This document shows positions 1-6,119 of a stretch of DNA of 11,547 nt, one piece after another; within the stretch, counting starts at the first letter, position 1; each line of letters begins with the position of its first letter. Made by a program: the position numbers and the translations under genes. The stretch lies in contig CAAETD010000158.1 in the NCBI GenBank assembly GCA_900758885.1, forward strand, positions 1 through 11,547, read 5' to 3'. The notes under the pieces are model-generated. The model was not told the origin of the DNA. It saw only the letters and a list, made by a program, of their open reading frames with translations, and did no database searches. Origin of the DNA: an uncultured Collinsella sp. GTDB taxonomy: Bacteria > Actinomycetota > Coriobacteriia > Coriobacteriales > Coriobacteriaceae.

Positions 1-129
1 CCGGATACGCCGCCGGTTTTCCGAGCCGCAGAAGGCATTTCGGAGAGCAAGGCCCTTGGCTTCACGCCGAAAGAGGCGAAGGCCATGGACGGCGGGGCGG
101 TCTGGCTGCGCTATGGCGTGAATCGATAA
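1..129 (+). CDS. C-terminal end of an unidentified protein (partial)
   Basis: An open frame runs from the first base of the window to a TAA at 127-129 and gives 42 residues ending in GGAVWLRYGVNR. The upstream part of the gene lies outside the window. I do not recognise the family: the visible tail has a Pro-rich start, a short charged helix-like stretch (FTPKEAKAMDG) and a hydrophobic strand-like end. The frame is supported by GC-rich third positions and by context: the stop lies 22 bases before the cupin ATG, with a strong ribosome binding site in between, so this is probably the preceding gene of the same operon. It might be another small oxidoreductase-associated protein, but that is a guess from the neighbours only. 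Confidence 0.6.
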   Translation, partial: PDTPPVFRAAEGISESKALGFTPKEAKAMDGGAVWLRYGVNR

Positions 130-151
130 TCCTAAGCAGGAGGTTTCAATT

Positions 152-583
152 ATGAGGTATGAACGAAAAGAGCAGTTCGAGAAGGTCAACGCATTCGGCA
201 CGGGAACGGCGAACACCGCCTATGCCCAGTACTTCACCGGCGATTCGTTCCTGAATCCGCTGACCGATCCGGAAGGTGGCCTGTTCGCCGCCAACGTGAC
301 CTTCGAGCCGGGATGCCGCAACAACTGGCATATCCATCACGCGGACAAAGGAGGCGGTCAGCTCCTACTCTGTACGGCTGGCGAGGGCTGGTACCAGGAG
401 GAAGGCAGGGCCGCCGTCAGCCTGCACGAGGGCTCCGTCGTGATGATCCCCGCCAACGTCAAGCACTGGCACGGAGCGAAGAAGGACAGCTGGTTCAGCC
501 ATATCGCCGTGGAGGTTCCCGGCGAGAATTGCGAGAACGAGTGGTGCGAGCCGGTATCCCATGAAGAGTACGCAAGGCTGTAG
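152..583 (+). CDS. Small single-domain cupin protein
   Basis: 143 residues, the usual length for a stand-alone cupin beta-barrel. Cupin motif 1 is at about residues 54-85, with His60 and His62 in WHIHH and Gln70 where many family members have the metal-binding Glu. Motif 2 is at about 94-107 (GSVVMIP, then His105 and His107). These histidines would bind a divalent metal in the barrel. The ATG at 152 follows an excellent Shine-Dalgarno site (AGGAGG, 138-143). There is no signal peptide, so it is cytoplasmic. Small cupins next to carboxymuconolactone-decarboxylase-family genes are a recurrent bacterial pairing, sometimes even fused; the gene begins the cupin, decarboxylase, aldo/keto reductase, flavodoxin run. 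The reaction is unknown: small cupins include isomerases, decarboxylases, lyases and non-enzymatic sensors. The family call is firm, the function is not. Confidence 0.9.
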   Translation: MRYERKEQFEKVNAFGTGTANTAYAQYFTGDSFLNPLTDPEGGLFAANVTFEPGCRNNWHIHHADKGGGQLLLCTAGEGWYQEEGRAAVSLHEGSVVMIPANVKHWHGAKKDSWFSHIAVEVPGENCENEWCEPVSHEEYARL

Positions 584-596
584 GGAGGAACGAAAC

Positions 597-923
597 ATGG
601 CAGTCAAGCAGACGGCAGGCAGAGATGCCCTGGGCGAATTCGCCCCGAAATTCGCGGAACTGAACGATGACGTGCTCTTCGGAGAGGTCTGGAGCCGAGA
701 GGAGCAGCTCAGCCTCCGCGACCGCTCCCTCGTGACCGTCGTCGCGCTGATGGCTCAGGGGCTTACCGATGAGAGCTTCCGCTATCACCTGACGACGGCA
801 AAGAAGAACGGTATTACAAAAGAAGAAATCGCGGAGGTCGTGACCCATGCAGCCTTCTACTGCGGCTGGCCCAAGGCGTGGGCGGTTTTCCGCATGGCAA
901 AGGATGTCTGGGGCGAGGAGTAG
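597..923 (+). CDS. Carboxymuconolactone decarboxylase family protein
   Basis: 108 residues from the ATG at 597. An in-frame ATG at 561 lies inside the cupin gene and lacks a ribosome binding site, whereas the one at 597 follows GGGAGGA (584-590). The all-helical CMD/AhpD-like fold is indicated by FRYHLTTAKKNGITKEEI (about 61-78) and by the active-site helix EVVTHAAFYCGWPKAW (about 80-95), with Glu80, His84 and Cys89. There is only one cysteine in that helix and no CxxC pair, so it should not be an AhpD-type alkylhydroperoxidase with a dithiol centre. True gamma-carboxymuconolactone decarboxylase acts in the protocatechuate branch of the beta-ketoadipate pathway, but no other gene of that pathway is nearby, so a different ring-opened or lactone substrate is likely. 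The gap to the cupin is 13 bases, supporting one transcript. Confidence 0.9.
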   Translation: MAVKQTAGRDALGEFAPKFAELNDDVLFGEVWSREEQLSLRDRSLVTVVALMAQGLTDESFRYHLTTAKKNGITKEEIAEVVTHAAFYCGWPKAWAVFRMAKDVWGEE

Positions 924-927
924 AACG

Positions 928-1797
928 ATGATCTTGAATGAAACCTACTCGTTGGCAAACGGAGTTCAGGTTCCCAAGCTGGGACTGGGCACCTGGTTCA
1001 TCGACGATGCCGAGGCGGCGGAAGCCGTTCGCGAGGCGGTAAAGCTGGGCTATCGCCTGATCGACACCGCGCAGGCCTACGGAAACGAACGCGGCGTCGG
1101 CGAGGGCGTGCGCACCTGCGGCGTTCGCCGGGAAGAGCTTTTCGTCGCCAGCAAGATCGCGGCAGAGCTGAAGACCTACGAGGATGCGGCGAAGTCCATC
1201 GATGAGACGCTGGAGAGGATGGGGCTCGGCTACCTCGACCAGATGATCATCCACTCTCCCCAGCCGTGGAGCGAGTTCCGTGTGGAGAAGCGCTATTTCG
1301 AGGAGAACAAGGAGGTCTGGCGTGCGTTGGAGGATGCGCGGGCGGCGGGCAAGGTCAAGGTAATCGGCGTGTCCAACTTCCTGCAAGATGACCTTGAGAA
1401 CCTCCTGGGTTCTTGCCGCGTGATGCCCATGGTCAATCAGATCCTCCTGCACATCACCAACACCGATTCGGCATTGGTGGACTTCTGCAAGGCGCAGGGC
1501 ATTCAGGTGGAGGCATACTCTCCCATCGCCCACGGCGAGGCGCTGAAGAATCCGGCGATTGTTAAGATGGCAGAGAAGTACGGCGTATCTGCCGCCCAGC
1601 TCTGCATCCGCTACGTCCTTCAGCTTGGAGCCGTCGCGCTTCCCAAGACGGCAGATCCCGCCCACATGGAAAGCAACGCGGGCGTGGATTTCGCAATCTC
1701 CGAGGAAGACATGGAAACTCTCAAGAACATGGAGCGCATCGCCAACTATGGTGAATTCAGCGCATTTCCCGTGTTCAGCGGAAAGCCTCTTGCATGA
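928..1797 (+). CDS. Aldo/keto reductase
   Basis: 289 residues from the ATG at 928, which follows GAGGAG (915-920) and lies 4 bases after the previous stop. The reading frame is open farther upstream, but that part overlaps the decarboxylase-like gene and has no ribosome binding site. This is a NADPH-dependent (beta/alpha)8 barrel oxidoreductase. The full catalytic tetrad is visible: Asp46 and Tyr51 in DTAQAYGNE, Lys76 in ASKIA and His109 in IIHSP. Family signatures GVSNF (147-151), NQ (170-171) and LPKT (238-241, cofactor-binding loop) are present. The length and the 2,5-diketo-gluconate-reductase-like signatures place it in the broad aldehyde/ketone reductase group of bacteria. It probably reduces a carbonyl made or handled by the neighbouring cupin and decarboxylase-like proteins, but the substrate is not deducible. 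Confidence 0.95.
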   Translation: MILNETYSLANGVQVPKLGLGTWFIDDAEAAEAVREAVKLGYRLIDTAQAYGNERGVGEGVRTCGVRREELFVASKIAAELKTYEDAAKSIDETLERMGLGYLDQMIIHSPQPWSEFRVEKRYFEENKEVWRALEDARAAGKVKVIGVSNFLQDDLENLLGSCRVMPMVNQILLHITNTDSALVDFCKAQGIQVEAYSPIAHGEALKNPAIVKMAEKYGVSAAQLCIRYVLQLGAVALPKTADPAHMESNAGVDFAISEEDMETLKNMERIANYGEFSAFPVFSGKPLA

Positions 1798-1811
1798 GGG
1801 GAAAGCGTGAA

Positions 1812-2288
1812 ATGAAAACCTTGATTCTGTACTACTCCTACGGAGGCAACACGAAGCGCATCGCCGAGATGATCCAGAGGGAAATCGGCGGGGATATTGC
1901 TCGTATGGATACGGTTGTTCCCTACGATGGCGATTATGATGAAGTCGTCAATCAGGGGCAGCGTGAGATTGCCGAGGGTTATTGCCCGGAACTGAAGCCG
2001 CTGCACATTGGCTGGAGAGATTACGACACCATCATCCTGGGTTCTCCAGTCTGGTGGTACACCTTTGCGCCCGCCATGCGCAGTTTCCTGGAGCGGGCTG
2101 ACCTGACCGGGAAGATCGTGTATCCGTTTGTCACCAATGGCGGCTGGCTGGGACACGCGTTGAAGGACTTTGAGGAAGCCTGCAAAGGCGCAATCGTGAA
2201 GCCGGGCCTCGATGTGCAGTTCGATGAATCCATGCTCCGTACTTCTGAGAAAGATATTCAGGCATGGATTAATACAATCCGCAGATAA
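1812..2288 (+). CDS. Flavodoxin family protein
   Basis: 158 residues from the ATG at 1812, with a GAGGGGAAAG ribosome binding stretch at 1796-1805. An in-frame ATG at 1794 overlaps the previous stop codon and has no suitable site. The N terminus, ILYYSYGGNTKRIAEMI, is the flavodoxin strand plus FMN-phosphate loop (about 5-21). ILGSPVWWYTFAPAMRSFL (about 75-93) supplies the aromatic residues that sandwich the flavin ring, and VTNGGWLG (107-114) is the third FMN loop. It should be a cytosolic electron carrier or small NAD(P)H-dependent reductase. It is the last gene of the operon, 14 bases after the aldo/keto reductase and followed by hairpins at 2331-2391. Similar flavodoxins commonly accompany aldo/keto reductases and decarboxylase-like proteins in gut anaerobes, suggesting a shared redox pathway. 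Confidence 0.92.
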   Translation: MKTLILYYSYGGNTKRIAEMIQREIGGDIARMDTVVPYDGDYDEVVNQGQREIAEGYCPELKPLHIGWRDYDTIILGSPVWWYTFAPAMRSFLERADLTGKIVYPFVTNGGWLGHALKDFEEACKGAIVKPGLDVQFDESMLRTSEKDIQAWINTIRR

Positions 2289-2297
2289 TCGATCTGC
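2281..2297 (+). other. Small hairpin spanning the flavodoxin stop codon
   Basis: GCAGAT and ATCTGC form a perfect 6-bp stem with a 5-base loop, including the TAA stop at 2286-2288. There is no T-run behind it. It could protect the mRNA 3' end or simply be chance. Confidence 0.3.
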
Positions 2298-2330
2298 AGC
2301 TTTCGGCATCCGCCACAGAGCTAGCAAGGG

Positions 2331-2347
2331 TTTGGGACGATCCCAAA
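2331..2347 (+). other. Perfect 7-bp hairpin downstream of the flavodoxin gene
   Basis: TTTGGGA and TCCCAAA pair perfectly around a CGA loop. It lies 43 bases after the flavodoxin stop and just before the longer hairpin at 2353-2391. No T-run follows, so it probably helps fold the 3' end and is not a terminator on its own. Confidence 0.4.
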
Positions 2348-2352
2348 AATGC

Positions 2353-2391
2353 AAACAGAGCGTTCCGACTTCCCGACGGAAGGCTCTGTTT
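2353..2391 (+). terminator. Probable intrinsic terminator of the cupin-flavodoxin operon
   Basis: AAACAGAGC (2353-2361) pairs with GCTCTGTTT (2383-2391). Inside, after a single G/G mismatch, TTCCG pairs with CGGAA around a 9-base loop. The 14 paired bases are followed by a pyrimidine-rich, T-containing tail (CCCTTCTTCCTC). It lies 65 bases after the last stop codon of the operon, where a terminator is expected. The tail is weaker than a classical T-run, so efficiency is uncertain. Confidence 0.65.
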
Positions 2392-2895
2392 CCCTTCTTC
2401 CTCGCCTTCAACGGGTGACCCGGGAGCTGGGGCTGGCAGTCGCCTATCTGCTCTTCGTTCGCAACGTCCAGGGAAATCTCGCGGTAAACCGCCTGCTCGG
2501 TTGGAGGCGAGGGTCTGAGTTTGCCCATGCGCAGGAGCTGCTCAGCGCCTATTCCGAAGGGGGCATGCGGGCGGTATCGGCTCGTCACGATTCCCGTAGT
2601 TGATCTTGACTGTGGACTCCTTACAAGTCTTACTCGAGATCGAGCGGAGACTGGGCCCTGCCGAATCGGAGCTATGGCGACCAAAAATGTTGCCAGAAGA
2701 CGCCGTCGACACTGTTTGCGATGGGGTAGAGCTCGATGGCGGTTCGGCACAGTCTGTTTCGACGGTTTCGCGGGGCGTTGATGGCGTGAAGGCGGCCGTT
2801 GGAAAGAAACTCATTTCCGTGGGGAAGAAACTTCTCGGTGAGTAAAGCTCATCGGAGCGGGGATAGAGCTTTGTCTGCGGGGTACGAAATGCTGG
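2392..2895. other. Intergenic stretch without a convincing gene
   Basis: Open frames exist on both strands, but none has a supported start. On plus, one of 81 residues (2600-2845, ending GKKLISVGKKLLGE) would begin with TTG without a ribosome binding site. On minus, one of 90 residues (2542-2814) is Ser/Thr/Pro-rich and matches no family I know. A plus frame over 2400-2603 reads like an amphipathic protein fragment, but it has no start of its own after the terminator. Near the end, AAAGCTC (2844-2850) and GAGCTTT (2866-2872) form a 7-bp inverted repeat that could be a weak 3'-end structure for the minus-strand surface protein gene ending at 2896. The region may hold a decayed gene or a small non-coding element. 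Confidence 0.4.
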
Positions 2896-3816
2896 CTAGT
2901 GGTTGCGACGCCTTGTTGCGGAAATGCCAACTGCTGCAACTGCGCCACCGGCAACACTCAGGGCGACAGCCATCGCGCCGTTGTCGCCCGTCGCGGGTAG
3001 GGTGGTCCCGGCTGGTTTAACTGCCGTTACTGCCTTGGTGGAAACGGGATTTGCCGCGGGCTTTTCTGTCTTGGGCTGCGGTGCGGGCTCGGGCTTGGTT
3101 TCCGGTTCGGGTTTGACCTCTGGGATCGGCTTAACACTTGGATCGGGTTTGGAACCGCTCGTATCGGTTGCAATCAAGTGCACGTCACTGTCGAAGATGT
3201 AACGGATGTAGTAATCGTGCCGCGTCTCGTGCATAATCCCTTGCCCGCTGTCGAAGTCACGGTCAACGTGTGTGCCAAGGTGGGCTGAGCTGTTGAGGTT
3301 CAGCCTGTAAGGGATTTGGTCGTCGGCGTAACTGCCTGTAAAGACTACGGTTGCTCTAACGTGATTGTCGATCATGGTCAGGGCAATAGAGACGCTGGCC
3401 TCTTTGGGGTTCTCGGTTTTTATAAGGCCTTCGGTATCGGTGCCGATCTTGAAGAGAAGGACGGTGTCGTTAAGCCCGTAGATGAAGTCTTCGGGTTTGT
3501 CGGGGAAATCGTATACAAACGCCTCATTCTGGACCAACATAAAGGCAGGAGGGAGCTCCAGGTCATAGTTATGGTCGACAACGGTGGTAGCTGTGAGGCT
3601 GCCTTCCGCGTTGGCTTCGTCGCAGGTAATGGGTGCTGCGACATCGGTTTCGGGCATTTCTGTCGCCAGTGCTGTGCGGGGTAGCAAAAGCAGTCCTGCC
3701 ACAAGAATGCTTACTCCGAAGGCGGCGACTCTGGCGCCTGCATGACGCTTGACGTCGCGGATAGACAGGCCAGTCCGTTTGTTATGGGTCTGCGGTGCAA
3801 CATGCTGTCCATACAT
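2896..3816 (-). CDS. LPXTG-type cell-wall-anchored surface protein
   Basis: 306 residues. The ATG at 3816 follows AAGGAG (3823-3828 on the plus strand) with 6-base spacing. A long positively charged N-region (about 1-29) precedes a hydrophobic core, VAAFGVSILVAGLLLLP (30-46), and a likely signal-peptidase site after TALA (48-51). The exported part (about 52-220) is an unrecognised beta-rich domain. A Pro/Lys/Glu-rich spacer follows (about 223-256, KPxP and KPEP repeats) that would span the cell wall. The end carries the sortase motif LPATG (273-277), a hydrophobic segment (about 280-299) and a TRRRNH tail. Sortase would cleave between Thr and Gly and attach the protein to peptidoglycan. The gene stands alone, with no sortase or pilin gene in the window. 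A role in adhesion or surface display is inferred from architecture only; the ligand is unknown. Confidence 0.9.
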   Translation of the reverse strand: MYGQHVAPQTHNKRTGLSIRDVKRHAGARVAAFGVSILVAGLLLLPRTALATEMPETDVAAPITCDEANAEGSLTATTVVDHNYDLELPPAFMLVQNEAFVYDFPDKPEDFIYGLNDTVLLFKIGTDTEGLIKTENPKEASVSIALTMIDNHVRATVVFTGSYADDQIPYRLNLNSSAHLGTHVDRDFDSGQGIMHETRHDYYIRYIFDSDVHLIATDTSGSKPDPSVKPIPEVKPEPETKPEPAPQPKTEKPAANPVSTKAVTAVKPAGTTLPATGDNGAMAVALSVAGGAVAAVGISATRRRNH

Positions 3817-3828
3817 AAGACGCTCCTT

Positions 3829-4120
3829 ATTCGTAGGCCGATTTCCGCGGATCTATATTGCGCCTGGCCGATGCGGCTAGGCTCTTTCACGCGAACGCTT
3901 ACGCGAGCGGGGAGAAAGCTCAAACTAATTTTCCCACAGTCGATACTTTGCGAGCAACGATTTGCTGTTCAATTCTCGGAGAGAAAATCAAGACAGTCGA
4001 GGAGTTATCAGGCAATGAGATTGTGTCTAGAGAACACGAACAAGAGATGTGGTCTGCAGACGACTGAATAGCTCCATCTGTTTTGGTTACAACGAAATAC
4101 GTGCCGCGCGCCTGCAGCAT
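3829..4120. other. Intergenic region between divergent surface-protein and flavoprotein genes
   Basis: This stretch should hold the promoters of two divergent genes (starts at 3816 minus and 4138 plus). I see no consensus -35/-10 pair on either strand; AATATAG-like DNA about 35-45 bases before the surface-protein ATG is the nearest -10 candidate. A plus frame from a TTG at 3858 to a TGA at 4067 (69 residues, fairly natural-looking C-terminal half) lacks a ribosome binding site. It may be a gene remnant or chance. The DNA at about 3890-3925 contains repeated CGCG and GAAAG/CTTTC segments able to form an imperfect stem. Base composition is more AT-rich than in the flanking genes, as expected for regulatory DNA. 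Confidence 0.4.
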
Positions 4121-4137
4121 GAAGGAGAGGGAATCCT

Positions 4138-4668
4138 ATGAAAATCGTTGTGTTGAGCGGCAGCCCGCGCAAGGGTGCCAATACTGACACCATGGTCGAG
4201 GCGTTTGCCGAGACCGCGCGCGAGGCCGGCCATACGGTCGAGGTCATCCGCGTTGCCGGCAAAAAGATTGCTGGTTGTCTGGGATGTCAGTACTGCTTTA
4301 CCCATGAGGGCGCCTGCGTGCAGAAGGACGACATGGCCGGTGTGGTCGAGGCACTGAAAGGCGCCGACATGGTTGTCTTCGCTTCGCCTATCTACTGGTT
4401 TGATATCACTGCGCAGGAGAAGGCCGCTGTCGACCGCCTGTACGCCTTCGGTGCTACGGGCTTCCCGTTCACCAAGACGGCCCTTTTGCTCGATAGCCAC
4501 AGCGAGGGCGTCTATGATGCGGCGATCGCCATGTACAAGTCAACCTGCGCGTACTGCAAGTGGGAGGACCAGGGCATTATCACCATCAGCGGTATGACCG
4601 AGCGCGATAGCATGGCATCGTCGCCCAAGTTGGAAGAGGTGCGAGAGCTCGCTCGCAAGCTCGCCTAA
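4138..4668 (+). CDS. NAD(P)H-dependent flavoprotein, iron-sulfur-flavoprotein-like
   Basis: 176 residues. The ATG at 4138 follows GAAGGAGAGG (4121-4130). It has a flavodoxin-like fold: VVLSGSPRKGANTD (about 4-17) is the FMN-phosphate loop and FASPIYWFDIT (81-91) the flavin-ring loop. Between them lies a compact cysteine cluster, Cys47, Cys50, Cys53 and Cys60 (CxxCxxC, then six residues, then C). This spacing resembles the 4Fe-4S motif of archaeal and bacterial iron-sulfur flavoproteins. A further CAYC pair (137-140) may be structural or redox-active. It is likely a cytosolic reductase that uses FMN, perhaps with an Fe-S cluster, to pass electrons to quinones, nitro compounds or oxidants. It is transcribed alone and converges with the ATPase gene (108-base gap). 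The FMN-reductase family assignment is firm, the cluster is inferred. Confidence 0.9.
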   Translation: MKIVVLSGSPRKGANTDTMVEAFAETAREAGHTVEVIRVAGKKIAGCLGCQYCFTHEGACVQKDDMAGVVEALKGADMVVFASPIYWFDITAQEKAAVDRLYAFGATGFPFTKTALLLDSHSEGVYDAAIAMYKSTCAYCKWEDQGIITISGMTERDSMASSPKLEEVRELARKLA

Positions 4669-4720
4669 GGACAATAAGAACGCAAGGCAATCGGTGTTGG
4701 TGAAAATGCTTGCTGTCCTT
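4667..4720. terminator. Candidate shared 3'-end stem-loop between convergent genes
   Basis: AAGGACA (4667-4673) pairs with TGTCCTT (4714-4720). Inside, GCAAG (4682-4686) pairs with CTTGC (4709-4713), leaving an 8-base bulge on one side and a 22-base loop. It starts in the stop codon of the flavoprotein gene and faces the convergent ATPase gene. GGCAATC (4686-4692) could instead pair with GATTGCC (4736-4742). No clear T-run follows on either strand, so this is a plausible but weak bidirectional terminator. Confidence 0.35.
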
Positions 4721-4776
4721 ATCAAGAGGAATGCTGATTGCCATGCGTTGATGCTTCCGCGGACAATTCCGGCGTG

Positions 4777-5871
4777 CTAAAACGCCTTCTCGTTCAAGAA
4801 TTCCCTGAACGCGGGAATGTCAAAGCCAACGAGACCACGCCCGCGCTCTCCAATGACGCCGTCCTCCAGGAGGCGGCGTTTGTATTGGCTTGCGTAGTTG
4901 CTGGCGACGCCCATGCGTTTGGCTATCTCCGAGACCCTGCTGGGGCCAGAATCGGGCAGCATCGCGAGCAAAAACTCAATGTCTTTATCGGAAAGCTCCC
5001 GATAGGTCGTTTCGAGAATGCAATCGCGCAGTTCCATGCGGGCAAGCAGAGAACCCTGTTGGACATCAGATGCGCTGATTTTGGGCGAGCTCTCCGAAAC
5101 ATCCCAAGTGCGATATCCGACGAGCTGCATCATGTAGGGGAATCCGTCGACGGCCTTCACGGCATCCTCGAGCGCTTCTGGTGTGATTGAGCGGCCTCCG
5201 GCCTCAACGGTTTTGCGGAATGCGTTTGCAATTTCAACGTCAGTGATTCGTCCTAATTGATGATATTGGGAACGTCTGAGGAACGAGACGGAATCGTTGC
5301 GTAGCAGTGCCGATACTTTGTAGGGTAGTCCTGCCATGAGTAGGGCGACTATTTTACCTTCGCGCACAAAATGCTGGTAAACAGAGGCAAATTGGAGCAT
5401 TTCATCAAGATCGACAGTGACTTCATCGATGGTGATGAGAAGTCCGATGTCATGTTTTTCGAGTTGCTTAAAGATGCCATTCATACGTGTGCGCCAGTTG
5501 CCCTGGGCCTCTTGAGCATATGTCCAATCGATGCCCACTGGACCAATTTGAACGCTGCTTATGCGCGCGTGAGGCTGTGAGAGGTAGCTATCTGCGGCCT
5601 CTTTGGTTCGCTCGATAATATCTTCGAGCATGCCTGGCATGGCGGAGACATTTGCTGCGATCCAACCGTGTTCAAGCGCCGTTTCTGAAAGGAGCGAGAG
5701 AAGCGCCGTCTTGCCCGTTCCCCTTGCGCCCGTAAAAATGGTCGACAGGTTGGGATCTCCCGGGCCGTTGATAAAGCCACGGTTGATGTCACGCAGAATA
5801 TGCTCGCGACCCGCTAGAAAGGGAGGGACGCTTCCGAACGTCGGGGTAAAGGGGTTCTTGCTGTACTCCAT
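4777..5871 (-). CDS. AAA-type ATPase with C-terminal winged helix (Orc1/Cdc6-like fold)
   Basis: 364 residues from the ATG at 5871, preceded by AAGGAG with a 5-base spacer. The frame stays open 18 codons farther to a TTG inside the tandem repeats, but that start has no ribosome binding site. The N terminus, NPFTPTFGSVPPFLAGRE (about 6-23), is typical of this family. Walker A is GARGTGKT (48-55), Walker B is LLITIDE (144-150), and a sensor-like LMAGLP follows at 178-183. After the lid domain comes a winged-helix segment (about 305-355, SRVSEIAKRMGVASNYASQYKRRLLEDGVI) likely to bind DNA. Relatives occur as single genes in many Actinobacteria, and their role is poorly known; signalling, partitioning and defence have all been considered plausible. 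The tandem repeats directly upstream suggest autoregulation through the winged helix. ATPase call firm, role unknown. Confidence 0.88.
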   Translation of the reverse strand: MEYSKNPFTPTFGSVPPFLAGREHILRDINRGFINGPGDPNLSTIFTGARGTGKTALLSLLSETALEHGWIAANVSAMPGMLEDIIERTKEAADSYLSQPHARISSVQIGPVGIDWTYAQEAQGNWRTRMNGIFKQLEKHDIGLLITIDEVTVDLDEMLQFASVYQHFVREGKIVALLMAGLPYKVSALLRNDSVSFLRRSQYHQLGRITDVEIANAFRKTVEAGGRSITPEALEDAVKAVDGFPYMMQLVGYRTWDVSESSPKISASDVQQGSLLARMELRDCILETTYRELSDKDIEFLLAMLPDSGPSRVSEIAKRMGVASNYASQYKRRLLEDGVIGERGRGLVGFDIPAFREFLNEKAF

Positions 5872-5880
5872 GGTGGCTCC

Positions 5881-5937
5881 TTTGCAAGTTTTGCTAATTT
5901 TTGCAAGTTTTGCTAACTTTTGCAAGTTTTGCTAACG
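5881..5937 (-). repeat. Three tandem 19-bp repeats just upstream of the ATPase gene
   Basis: Three consecutive copies of TTTGCAAGTTTTGCTAAC plus one base lie at 5881-5899, 5900-5918 and 5919-5937, differing only in the last two bases. Each contains a small dyad, GCAA-gtt-TTGC. The array ends only a few bases before the AAGGAG of the ATPase gene. Because 19 is not a multiple of three, the copies fall in different frames, which argues against a coding role. They could be operator sites (iterons) for the ATPase's own winged helix, or part of the mRNA leader. Confidence 0.85.
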
Positions 5938-5971
5938 ACTGACCAAAGGGCATCGAAGCAGTGACGCTGAC

Positions 5972-6023
5972 ATTTTTTAACGCAGAAAAATAAGCAGAAA
6001 TCAATTAATCTGCGTTAAGAAAT
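5972..6023. promoter_or_regulatory. Long inverted repeat in the ATPase upstream region
   Basis: TTAACGCAGA (5977-5986) and TCTGCGTTAA (6009-6018) match perfectly. Pairing extends outward by five more bases with one G-T pair, giving a 15-bp stem and a 22-base AT-rich loop. A second GCAGA (5994-5998) in the loop can compete for the same TCTGC. No T-run follows on either strand, so this is not an ordinary terminator. On the minus strand, TTGATT in the loop is about 17-18 bases ahead of GTTAAAA, which could be a weak -35/-10 pair for the ATPase gene. Confidence 0.55.
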
Positions 6024-6033
6024 AGTTGAGAAG

Positions 6034-6082
6034 AAAAACGACGAGTCCCGGGCGCAATGCCGTTGCGCTCCGGGCCTCGTCG
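6034..6082 (-). terminator. Strong intrinsic terminator of the topoisomerase operon
   Basis: On the minus strand CGACGAGG...CCCGG.GCGCAA pairs with TTGCGCCCGGG.CTCGTCG around a 5-base loop. The stem has about 18 base pairs with one or two interruptions (arms 6063-6082 and 6039-6057), followed by TTTTTCTTCTC (from 6038 downward). It lies about 40 bases after the stop of the ParC-like gene. This is a textbook rho-independent terminator and separates the topoisomerase operon from the ATPase gene. Confidence 0.9.
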
Positions 6083-6119
6083 CTTTGCGAAGTATCTAAC
6101 GGTCTCGTTGCCGTGGTAC

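Noticed and set aside
561..596. An earlier start for the decarboxylase-like protein at 561
   Set aside because: It lies inside the cupin gene without a ribosome binding site, and the added residues do not belong to the family fold.
814..1665. A 283-codon minus-strand frame opposite the aldo/keto reductase gene
   Set aside because: The plus strand encodes a complete catalytic tetrad and has a ribosome binding site; the antisense frame resembles no family.
1746..2750. A 334-codon minus-strand frame across the flavodoxin gene and the following gap
   Set aside because: It is antisense to an evident flavodoxin, crosses the terminator hairpin, and has no recognisable domain or ribosome binding site.
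3890..3925. Imperfect stem with CGCG and GAAAG/CTTTC segments as a terminator or operator
   Set aside because: Pairing is interrupted, several alternative folds are equally good, and no T-run or clear symmetry supports a specific role.
5872..5925. An 18-residue N-terminal extension of the ATPase (LAKLAK-like repeats)
   Set aside because: It is translated from the 19-bp repeats, would need a TTG start without a ribosome binding site, and the ATG at 5871 has an ideal AAGGAG.
5881..5937. The tandem 19-bp repeats as a CRISPR array
   Set aside because: Copies are directly adjacent with no spacers, are too short, and no cas genes are in the window.
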